DNA of 64,000 nt, taken from assembly GCA_017633255.1 (NCBI GenBank), contig JAGBPS010000026.1, positions 62,001 through 126,000 on the forward strand, in the 5' to 3' direction. Each line of letters begins with the position of its first letter. The first letter of the stretch is position 1. The position numbers and the translations under genes were made by a program. This document shows positions 25,301 to 33,200 of this stretch, piece after piece. Below the pieces are notes generated by a model. It was not told the DNA's origin. It ran no database searches and saw only the letters and a program-made list of their open reading frames with translations. The stretch is from Bacteroidales bacterium (GTDB lineage: Bacteria > Bacteroidota > Bacteroidia > Bacteroidales > WCHB1-69).

Positions 25301-25501
25301 CACTGTTGTTTCATGGGAATTTTTTTCTAAAAGTACTTCCATCACTCTGATATTATAGTATAAAAGTGGGAAAACGGGGTGTTTCCTAATGGTTATATAA
25401 TGTCTAATACAGCTATTGCATTGTGGGATTTCGTGTAATGCTGGGTTGAGTGAACTAGAAATCCTATTGAAGTTGCGCCCGACACGAATCAGGGCGGAAA
25501 T

Positions 25502-26107
25502 ATGAGAAAAATTCTACTATTGGTGCTTATTAGCGCGCTGTTTGTGTCGTGTAAAACCACTTCACATTACGTAAAGTACAATGAAAGCATGTCTTATTAT
25601 TTGAGTCCGCAGGGCAAGAGTTTTACAACTCCATTGATGACGGATATTACAGTGGATAATGAGCGTATTACTTATCAGCAAGTATTCGTTAACAATTTGA
25701 GTGAAGAAGATGTTAAATCACCCATTTCGTCAGAGGCGATTCAGTACATGAAGAAATATACTCTTACACAGGCTGCTTTTGCTAACAATGCGGATATTAT
25801 TGTTTGTCCGTTGATTGATATCAAGACATCTGAAGACTTTACCCTGATTACGGTGAAATTGACCGGATATCCTGGAAGTTTTTCGAATTTCCGCAAGGCT
25901 AATAAGGAAGATTTCGATCTTATTAGAATGAGTGAAAATGAGTTGAATTTACAAGAATTGGCAAAGCAGGGTATCTTGCTCCCCCCATGCATGCAGAATG
26001 GCGTTTGTTCAGATGAGGAGTGTCCGATGGTTGAACACAAGCATAAAAGAGTCAAAGAAGTGACTCCTGTTAATCTTAAGGAAGCAAAATTTACCATTGA
26101 AAAATAG
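25502..26107 (+). CDS. Hypothetical lipoprotein
   Basis: A 201-residue lipoprotein: signal peptide and lipobox LFVSC (Cys at 17), then a domain I do not recognise. Around 85-120 (AAFANNADIIVCPLIDIKTSEDFTLITVKLTGYPGSF) it resembles DUF6567-like outer-membrane lipoproteins in which a conserved ADxIxxP stretch precedes GYP. The C-terminus has four Cys/acidic positions (PCMQNGVCSDEECP). It ends five bases before the barrel gene and is surely co-transcribed with it, so the two may act together at the outer membrane. Confidence 0.75.
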   Translation: MRKILLLVLISALFVSCKTTSHYVKYNESMSYYLSPQGKSFTTPLMTDITVDNERITYQQVFVNNLSEEDVKSPISSEAIQYMKKYTLTQAAFANNADIIVCPLIDIKTSEDFTLITVKLTGYPGSFSNFRKANKEDFDLIRMSENELNLQELAKQGILLPPCMQNGVCSDEECPMVEHKHKRVKEVTPVNLKEAKFTIEK

Positions 26108-26112
26108 AAGTT

Positions 26113-27033
26113 ATGAAAAGAATATTTAATACTATAGTCATTATCATTGCTTTGTCCTTGATAAGTAGCAGCGTGTTTTCACAGAATGTTCAACTGCAGG
26201 TGGCCCAAAAAGGAGAAGTTGTTGAGGCCGTGAAGAAGAAACCTGAAAAGCCAAAAAAAGAAAAAATCAAAACAGATTTCACTCGCGAGAAAGGTTTCTA
26301 TTTGCGCCCTGAAATTGGTGTCGGAGGTATGTTGGGAAATCGCAATGGTAACATTTACTCTCCGGGGGTTGTGGGCATGATTGGTTTGAATTTTGGCTAC
26401 CAAGTTAATCATTCACTTGCTGTTGGTATTGGTTTGGGATACCATATGGCTATGGGACAGTACTCCTATTGGACTTATGAGTATAATAACGACATGAATA
26501 TGACCAGAAAGACGACTGTCACGAAACCATTCCAATCACTTCCAATATACGCTAACCTCCGTTGGTACATAACAGATACAAAAGTGCAGCCGTATTTGGA
26601 TATCAGATTGGGATACCTTATTGGCATAAAGAGAGCTCTTGTAGATGTCTCACGTACGTATTTGGAAACTGGAATGCCGTATTCAGGTGGTACGGGAACA
26701 AGTTACTACAGCGGAGTGTGGGATTCATGGAACCAATATGATGATTATGCAAAAATGCAAGGATTTCATGGAACCTTGGCTATCGGTTTCTCAGTGAAAA
26801 ATGGATTTGGCATGTGTTTGGAAGCAAGTTTGGTTCGGATTGTTTTTGAATCAGAAAAGGTTTACCATAAAGAAATCCGTACCAATGGTATGCCAGACTG
26901 GGAATACGAAGACCTTTTAAGTAACAAAAATCAAACCAAATCTTTGTCAACTTCGGCTCCCTATGCCAAATTGAACGGTATGGTATCCCTCAAGTTAGAA
27001 TATAATATTCCTATCACCAAGAAAAAACAATAA
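26113..27033 (+). CDS. Outer-membrane beta-barrel protein
   Basis: A 306-residue protein with a signal peptide (SLISSSVFSQ), a Lys/Pro-rich periplasmic linker (VKKKPEKPKKEK, about 35-50) and an eight-strand-like barrel (YLRPEIGVGGMLG, LNFGYQVNHSLAVGIGLGYHM, LPIYANLRWYITD, VQPYLDIRLGYLIG, GTLAIGFSVKNGFGMCLEASL, VSLKLEYNIPI). This is the porin-family/OmpW-like barrel type common in Bacteroidota. Second in the operon with the lipoprotein at 25502; the two may form a complex. A bidirectional terminator follows. Confidence 0.82.
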   Translation: MKRIFNTIVIIIALSLISSSVFSQNVQLQVAQKGEVVEAVKKKPEKPKKEKIKTDFTREKGFYLRPEIGVGGMLGNRNGNIYSPGVVGMIGLNFGYQVNHSLAVGIGLGYHMAMGQYSYWTYEYNNDMNMTRKTTVTKPFQSLPIYANLRWYITDTKVQPYLDIRLGYLIGIKRALVDVSRTYLETGMPYSGGTGTSYYSGVWDSWNQYDDYAKMQGFHGTLAIGFSVKNGFGMCLEASLVRIVFESEKVYHKEIRTNGMPDWEYEDLLSNKNQTKSLSTSAPYAKLNGMVSLKLEYNIPITKKKQ

Positions 27034-27050
27034 AAATTTGTAGTAAAAAA

Positions 27051-27074
27051 AAGGTGTGTTTCAAAACACACCTT
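27051..27074. terminator. Bidirectional terminator between barrel gene and adk
   Basis: An 11-bp stem AAGGTGTGTTT/AAACACACCTT with A-run before and T-run after serves the two convergent transcription units. Confidence 0.88.
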
Positions 27075-27078
27075 TTTT

Positions 27079-27654
27079 TTATTTGTCCAGGGCTTTGCAA
27101 ATATCGGCAAACACTTCGTCGATAGTCTGCATGCCGTTGATCTCGATTAGCTTGCCCTGTTTCTGATAGTATTCAATCAGCGGGTGGGTGAGCTTGAAGT
27201 ACTGGGCGGTACGGTTTTTGGCCACCTCGGGGGTGTCGTCGGTACGGCCCAGCTCAGCGGCGCGTTTCAGGATGCGCTTGATGATTTCCTCTTCTTCAAT
27301 CTTGATGTAAATAACCTTCGAAATGCTGACGGGCTTGTCGTAGTTGATGCCGTCCATCATGTGGGCCTGTTCGATGGTGCGGGGCACGCCGTCGAGGATA
27401 TAGCCCTTGCATTCGCCCAGCTTGGACAGGAAGCTGTTCAGCATGTCCAGCGTAACGTCATCGGGGCAGAGCTCGCCGCGTTCGATGATGCCCTTGGCTT
27501 TGAGGCCGATGGGTGATTGAGATGCGATTTCCTTACGGAACATGTCACCGGTGGAGATGTGGAAAAGTCCGTATTTCTCCATGATTTTCGGGGCTTGGGT
27601 GCCCTTGCCGCTGCCAGGTGCGCCCAGCAGCACGATGTTGAATTGATTGTTCAT
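27079..27654 (-). CDS. adk: Adenylate kinase
   Basis: A 191-residue short-type adenylate kinase (ATP + AMP to 2 ADP). P-loop GAPGSGKGT at residues 11-19, AMP site STGDMFR and GYILDGVPRT (the usual P at GFPRT is here VP), and the LID region without the zinc-binding insertion, which explains the length. It lies 12 bases after hpt on the same strand, so the pair forms a purine-salvage operon. Confidence 0.96.
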   Translation of the reverse strand: MNNQFNIVLLGAPGSGKGTQAPKIMEKYGLFHISTGDMFRKEIASQSPIGLKAKGIIERGELCPDDVTLDMLNSFLSKLGECKGYILDGVPRTIEQAHMMDGINYDKPVSISKVIYIKIEEEEIIKRILKRAAELGRTDDTPEVAKNRTAQYFKLTHPLIEYYQKQGKLIEINGMQTIDEVFADICKALDK

Positions 27655-27666
27655 ATTACTTGTATT

Positions 27667-28203
27667 TTATTCGCTCAATTGATAAATATCGGTATAATTT
27701 CGTCCCCAGCCGTCGTAGTCGAGGCCATGGCCCACCACGAATTTGTTGGGGATATTCATCGCCACATAATGCACAGGCAAATCTTTTTTGTATGCGTCTG
27801 GTTTGAAGGACATGGTCGCTATGCGCACCTCCTTGGCATGGGCGTCCATCAGCATTTTGTACATGTGCTCGTAAGTAACGCCCGTATCCACAATGTCCTC
27901 GATAATCAGCACACGCTGTCCGGTCAGGTCTTCGTTCAGCCCAATTAATTCCTTCACTTGGTTGGTGGATGTGGTGCCGCTATAGGAGGAGAGCTTGACG
28001 CAGCTCATACGGCAGGGTATGGTCAGCCTTTTCATCAACTCGACAGCAAAAAAGATGGCACCGTTCAGAGTGACGATCAAATAGGGAATGTCATTTTTGT
28101 AGTCTTCGTTAATTTGTTGGGCTACACGATCAGTGGCCTCATCTATTTCCTTTTTAGAAATATACTTGACAAAAGTCTTGTCTAACAAAGTGATTTTATC
28201 CAT
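27667..28203 (-). CDS. hpt: Hypoxanthine phosphoribosyltransferase
   Basis: A 178-residue type I phosphoribosyltransferase that makes IMP/GMP from hypoxanthine/guanine and PRPP. The PRPP loop VLIIEDIVDTGVT (about 100-112) is canonical, and KLSSYSGTTS is the mobile-loop segment of hypoxanthine enzymes. The ATG at 28201-28203 (MDKITLLDK) is preferred over one 19 codons upstream, which would lie at the promoter. First gene of hpt-adk; the -7 element is CAAAGATA/TATCTTTG at 28227-28234. Confidence 0.94.
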   Translation of the reverse strand: MDKITLLDKTFVKYISKKEIDEATDRVAQQINEDYKNDIPYLIVTLNGAIFFAVELMKRLTIPCRMSCVKLSSYSGTTSTNQVKELIGLNEDLTGQRVLIIEDIVDTGVTYEHMYKMLMDAHAKEVRIATMSFKPDAYKKDLPVHYVAMNIPNKFVVGHGLDYDGWGRNYTDIYQLSE

Positions 28204-28226
28204 AGTTGGCAATGCATAAAGACGTG

Positions 28227-28234
28227 CAAAGATA
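28227..28234 (-). promoter_or_regulatory. -7 element TATCTTTG of hpt-adk
   Basis: TATCTTTG on the minus strand, 23 bases before the ATG. A TTTG 14 bases upstream comes from an 8-bp repeat (28244-28275). Confidence 0.7.
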
Positions 28235-28243
28235 CGAAAAATA

Positions 28244-28275
28244 ATTAGCAAATTAGTCAATTAGTTAATTAGCAA
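28244..28275. repeat. Four 8-bp repeats at the hpt promoter
   Basis: ATTAGCAA, ATTAGTCA, ATTAGTTA and ATTAGCAA in tandem; on the minus strand these read TTGCTAAT and supply a TTTG upstream of the hpt -7 box. Confidence 0.8.
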
Positions 28276-28344
28276 ATGAATTTTAAATTTAGTACAAGAA
28301 ACTCACAAATTACGGCCCATAAAAACAATTGGCACATTTACCAA

Positions 28345-28381
28345 TTTGCTAATTTGCTAATTGAAAAATTCACTATCTTTG
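28345..28381 (+). promoter_or_regulatory. Promoter with TTTGCTAA repeats before the lipocalin-like gene
   Basis: Two TTTGCTAA units (28345-28360) precede TATCTTTG (28374-28381) by 17 bases from the second TTTG. The ATG follows at 28398. Confidence 0.65.
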
Positions 28382-28397
28382 CAAAAAAAATGGAACA

Positions 28398-28844
28398 ATG
28401 AAAAGGATAATTGTTTTATTGGCTTTGGCAGTGGTTTGCTGCACGTCTTGCCGTTATAAGGAGGGGCCGGGTATCAGTTTTGTGGCCCCGGAATACCGCA
28501 TCTCAGGAAACTGGAATCTAGAGCGGGTGTTTCTGAACGGGACACAGATTACAGAGTCCAATTATTTGGCTAATATCCCCGGTACCTATTATATATTTGA
28601 GATGGATGGTATTGTGGATGTGCTGTTTTGGTACGAAAATGCCATGCAGTCGGCGGTTTATGGCAATTGGCATTTCCAGAATAACTGCAAACAGCTGGTG
28701 ATGGATTTCAAACTGAAAACTCAGCGGTATTATTATGTGGCCGATATCAAAAAGTTGAGTAAGAAGGAACTGTTTTATGAGTATGATGATGATTACGGCA
28801 ATCACTGGCGATTGGAGCTGGCCTGTATTTCCCGTACCAATTGA
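28398..28844 (+). CDS. Lipocalin-like small lipoprotein
   Basis: A 148-residue lipoprotein: signal peptide with lipobox CCTSC (Cys at about 18), then a beta-rich domain starting ISGNWNLERVFLNGTQI and continuing YYIFEMDGIVDVLFWY, VYGNWHFQNNCKQLVMDFK and YYVADIKKLSKKELFYEYD. The GxWxLxxxxxNG start and the alternating strands fit the lipocalin-like/DUF5004 lipoproteins of Bacteroidota, which probably sit in the outer membrane and bind an unknown ligand. Monocistronic, bounded by a terminator. Confidence 0.72.
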   Translation: MKRIIVLLALAVVCCTSCRYKEGPGISFVAPEYRISGNWNLERVFLNGTQITESNYLANIPGTYYIFEMDGIVDVLFWYENAMQSAVYGNWHFQNNCKQLVMDFKLKTQRYYYVADIKKLSKKELFYEYDDDYGNHWRLELACISRTN

Positions 28845-28867
28845 TATTAGTAGATTTCATGATAGGA

Positions 28868-28898
28868 AAAAGGGCTGTGGTTTTGCCACAGCCCTTTT
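28868..28898. terminator. Bidirectional terminator between lipoprotein and pfkA
   Basis: A 13-bp perfect stem AAAAGGGCTGTGG/CCACAGCCCTTTT with a 5-base loop. Confidence 0.85.
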
Positions 28899-28928
28899 CG
28901 CATATTTAATTCTGATGATTTGTCATTG

Positions 28929-30029
28929 TCAGTCCCCTAAGCATACGCCGATGCGGCGTGCGGTGTGAACCAAAAAGTCTTTGTTGGGATTTACCAGATG
29001 AGGTTTCTTCAAGGCTTCTTCAAGAGGCACATATAAGATGTTCGGATGACGGTAGGTTACCATGTTGCCGAATTTGCCTTCCTTCACCAATTCGAAGGCT
29101 TTTACGCCAAATTCGGTGGCCAGAATGCGGTCGAAGGCGATAGGCGTGCCGCCGCGTTGCAAGTGTCCCAATACGGTTACGCGGATGTCGTGTTCTATGC
29201 CAAGGTCCGCCAGTTCCTGTTTCAGTTTGTCACCTACGCCACCCAATTTGATATGGCGGTCACCGATAGCGGTGGGGTTGGTGCCGGTCACTTTGCCGTC
29301 GAGAGCTTTGGCTCCTTCGGCAATCACGATATTGCAAAAGCCCTTCCCTTCGCGGTAGCAGCTTTCTATTTTCTCATTGATTTTGTATGGATCGTAAGGT
29401 ATTTCGGGAATGATACACACGTCGGCCCCACCGGCAATAGCGGTATGCAGGGCAATCCATCCGGCATCGCGGCCCATCACTTCCATGATGAACACGCGGC
29501 TGTGGCTCTCGGCGGTGGTCACAATCTTGTCGAAGCACTCGGTGGCGATTTGCACAGCAGTTTGGAAACCGAAGGTGAAGTCGGTGGACGACAGATCGTT
29601 GTCGATGGTTTTAGGTACGCCTACCACATTGATTCCTATCTTGCTTAATTCCAAAGAGATGGCTTGTGAACCGTCACCGCCGATATTGATAACCGCGTCG
29701 ATGCCCATGTTTTTCAGCCTTTTTTTCATCAGCTCCGAGCGGTCTTCGGTCACCCAGGTGCCATCGTCTTTTTTGACGGGGAAATAGAATGGGCCGCCTT
29801 TGTTGGTGGTTTTGATGATGGTGCCGCCTTTCACATGTAGGCCACTCACGCTCTTCTCCGTCAGTTCCACCACTTCCACGTTGTCTTTCAGGATGCCGTT
29901 GAAGGACTCAATGCTTCCGTACACGTGCCAGTCTTCTTCGCGTGCGGCGCTTTTCACAACGCCTCTGATGACGGCGTTCAATCCGGGGCAGTCGCCCCCG
30001 CCCGTGGCTATCAATATTCTCTTTGACAT
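28929..30029 (-). CDS. pfkA: 6-phosphofructokinase
   Basis: A 366-residue PFK, phosphorylating fructose 6-phosphate. GGGDCPGLNAVIRG opens the protein (residues 10-23), GGDGSQ is at 117-122 and PKTIDNDL at 139-146. In this family Gly versus Asp after GGD separates ATP from pyrophosphate enzymes; here it is Gly, which favours ATP, while Lys at the second determinant (PKTIDND, not PGTIDND) is found in pyrophosphate and mixed groups. ATP use is more likely. The start at 30027-30029 (MSKRILIATGG) lies 21 bases after the -7 element; an earlier in-frame ATG falls upstream of the promoter. Confidence 0.92.
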   Translation of the reverse strand: MSKRILIATGGGDCPGLNAVIRGVVKSAAREEDWHVYGSIESFNGILKDNVEVVELTEKSVSGLHVKGGTIIKTTNKGGPFYFPVKKDDGTWVTEDRSELMKKRLKNMGIDAVINIGGDGSQAISLELSKIGINVVGVPKTIDNDLSSTDFTFGFQTAVQIATECFDKIVTTAESHSRVFIMEVMGRDAGWIALHTAIAGGADVCIIPEIPYDPYKINEKIESCYREGKGFCNIVIAEGAKALDGKVTGTNPTAIGDRHIKLGGVGDKLKQELADLGIEHDIRVTVLGHLQRGGTPIAFDRILATEFGVKAFELVKEGKFGNMVTYRHPNILYVPLEEALKKPHLVNPNKDFLVHTARRIGVCLGD

Positions 30030-30050
30030 AGTTTTTTCGTTTTGAATTGG

Positions 30051-30058
30051 CAAAGATA
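30051..30058 (-). promoter_or_regulatory. -7 element TATCTTTG of pfkA
   Basis: TATCTTTG on the minus strand, 21 bases before the ATG. Confidence 0.65.
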
Positions 30059-30111
30059 CAAAATTTTTCTTGTTACTTTTTGCTATGATCAAAAAGTTAC
30101 CAAAAAATCAA

Positions 30112-30159
30112 GCCGACGGTAAGTGCAGCCGCACAAGCCTGTTTCCCCCAACCGTCGGC
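30112..30159. repeat. Inverted repeat GCCGACGGT/ACCGTCGGC
   Basis: Nine-base perfect arms at 30112-30120 and 30151-30159 enclose 30 bases, next to CAAAAAGTTACCAAAAAATC. G+C content is well above the flanks. It lies between the pfkA promoter and the end of the adhesin gene; role unknown. Confidence 0.55.
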
Positions 30160-30222
30160 CTTGCCTTCGCACGCGTCGTCAGGGCGATATATTTTCCATC
30201 AGATTCGCAGGACAAAAAAAAA

Positions 30223-30248
30223 GAGGATGACTATTTCTAGTCACCCTC
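30223..30248 (-). terminator. Terminator of the T9SS adhesin gene
   Basis: On the minus strand GAGGGTGACTA/TAGTCATCCTC with a 4-base loop is followed by nine T residues; one pair is G-U on this strand. Confidence 0.85.
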
Positions 30249-30272
30249 TTACATTATAAGGTATTAATGGTA

Positions 30273-33200
30273 TTACTTCACGATAACCACTTTCTTGAAG
30301 ATGGCATTGTCGATTCTTACCATATAGACACCTGCGCTTGACATACTGATAGTTTCAGTCTCGTTGACGTCGGCATGCTGATATATGCAACGGCCGTTCA
30401 TGTCGTAAACGAATACGTCGTGGCCTTCTGCACCGCGAACGTAGATTGTGCTGTTGTTAGCGTAGATGAGGACATTGGAAGCGTCAACATCGTTGATACC
30501 GATACAAACTTGGAAGTTGGCAATGAGAGTGATGTCTTCGGTTACTGTGAAGGTGTAGGGGTTAGAGGCGTTGACAATGTTACCTTCACCATCAAGCCAG
30601 TTTGCAAATTCGTAACCTGTAGCGGGAGTGGCGGTGACGGTCACTACGGTGTTTTCAGCCACCTGTCCGAGAGGAACATCGCTGCTTACAGTACCCATTT
30701 CTTCGTTGGAGCTGGTGACGCTGACATTGTAATAAGTCACCTCGTTAGCTTCGAAGTAAGCTGTAAGGCTTAAAGTCATATTGGCCATCATTTGGGTGAT
30801 AGCGCAGTAGACTGTATCGGCAGAGAGTGTGTCTCTCATTACCACCGTACCAGCTATATATAGGCTCTCAATCCAGTAAAGGAAGTGATAGTTGTCGTTA
30901 GGGATAGCTGCAACGTAAGATGTGTCACCCACAGCATATTTATAGGTGCCGGGAGTGGGGTTGGTAGTACCCATGGTGGCATCATCAGTATTGACGATGA
31001 GGGTCAAGCTGTCGGGAGCGCCAGTTCCATCAGAGAACATAGCCATGACGGTGATCTCGCCAAGTTGAATCAAAGCTGAAGAGACAGTACATGGGAAAGG
31101 ATTGGCTTCTGCGGGGATATTGGTTAATATTACACCATTCCATAACACTCTATAGCCTTGGAAGCTGATTCCATCATTAGGCGTAGCGGTAATCATCAAA
31201 GTCTCATTCTCAGCTACAATATAGGTGCCTGGGTTGGGAGTGACGCTACCAAGATTTGAATCGTTGACAGTGAGATTGATAATCAGAGAGTCAGGTGTGA
31301 GGGGTTCATAGCTACTCTCAAACAGTTCAATGTCATCGATGAGCAAGAAGTCCTCATTGTAACTGTCGTGATGGTGGAAAGCGATATAGATTTCTTGGCC
31401 GGCGTATGCCGTGATGTCAACCATTTTCTGAACATAGATACCGACACTATCCGGAGAAACAGAAAGCAATGTCGTGGTGAAACTGGCGGTATCATTGGTG
31501 GTAGTGGAAATCATCACATCGTAGAGTTCAGAGGGATAATATGGATCTACTCTGTGCCACCAGCTGAGTGAAAGACTGTCGTCGATTACTGTGGGCAGGA
31601 CAAACTTAGGCGAAATCAGCCAGTTATTGGCATGTATAGCATCGTAATTATAGTAGCTGAAGGAAATGGCTGCTCCATTACCGGTATGGGCATAGGTGTT
31701 GTCGTCCAGGAAGTACCAAGGCAAACCATCGGCGCTGGCGTTAATAGTGCTCCAACAAGCTAAACCATTGTCAAAGCTTTCATGGTAAGGCAGGGTCGTA
31801 ATGTCTTCACATTCGGTCATAGTGGAGATGGTGGTTATGGCAGCACTGTCATCGACTGAGCAGATGGCTTGTACACTGAACACATAAGAGGTAGCGGGGG
31901 TGAGGCCATTGAAAGTATAAGTGGTATTGGTGATGTTAGCCACAAAGACTTCACCATTATAAATATCATAGCTTGCAGCAGTGCCAGTCCAACTGATGGT
32001 GATGCTGTTTACAGTGGCAGCGTCAACAGTCAGTTCGGCAGCGGGCATACAGCTTGGACATGCATCGTTCAAAGTGAAGAATATGATGTCTTCAACCAAA
32101 TCGTCACCATTGCCAGTGTAAACAACAGTGTTTCCACCGTCACGTATTTCGAAGTTGGCTTCGTCAGCGTATGAGCCTTCAACCCAGCTGAAGTTTACGG
32201 GAACACCGGTGCAGACGGAATAAGTCTCGGTGTTATTAAAACCACTTGCAACGGTGAAAGTGCCAATTGTAACACCGTCCTGTATAATATTGATGGCGTT
32301 GCCACTCCAACCGTCACCGTATGAGTCAGCACCCACGATGGTGATATTGCACTGGTTTTCAGGCATGCAGGCATCAGTGGTGAAGCTGGTGGGGTTGGTC
32401 CATGCACTGGTAGAGGAAGCGTCGCAAACAGCCTGTACGGACACTGTATAGTTGGTGTTGAGGTCAAGACCGGTCAGAGTGTAGGGACTGGTGACGTTGT
32501 TAGTCACGACGTCGTTCACACTGATATTGAAAGAAGGAGCATCAGAAGTCCAACTCACTTCGGCGGTTAATCCACCCGTATAGCTGATGATAACGCCAGC
32601 AGGTTTCATGCAATCGATAAGGTCGCCTTTGGCTATACGGATCTGGTTTTTGATATCCATTACAGTGCCATTATAAGCAGGAGCAGTCACATCGTAGTTG
32701 GTGTTGTCGCTGTGTATACTGAGAGCTTGGTTATTGGCGTCGAAAGTCAGGAATTGTGTGCTACTTGAATAGGATCCCGAGTTATCATCAATAATAATGG
32801 CTACATTGCTCAAGCCATCGTATGCGAAACCATCAAGAGTAATGGTGGTCCAAGCCTTAGGAGCGAAAGTGACGTTGCCGCTATACTGGAGGTTGGCAGG
32901 AGTAACGCTAATCCAGTCGGTGGCACTTGCGAAAGTGTCTTTTGCTGTGCTGACCATATAGATGGACAAGTTACGGGTGCGAGCAGTGTTGCTGTTATTA
33001 TAAAAATCAACGCTCTCTATGAGACCGGCATTACCTAATTCGGCGACAGTGTATATCTGCTGATTCAAGGAATAACTGTAGTAGCAGGAGGTGGGCAAGA
33101 AGTTGTTGGTGCCATTGCCCGAGCCGATAACGGTTTTGCTGGTGGGCTCAAAGCTTGTTGAGCTGCTCCATGTACTTTGATCATCAACATCACAGATAGC

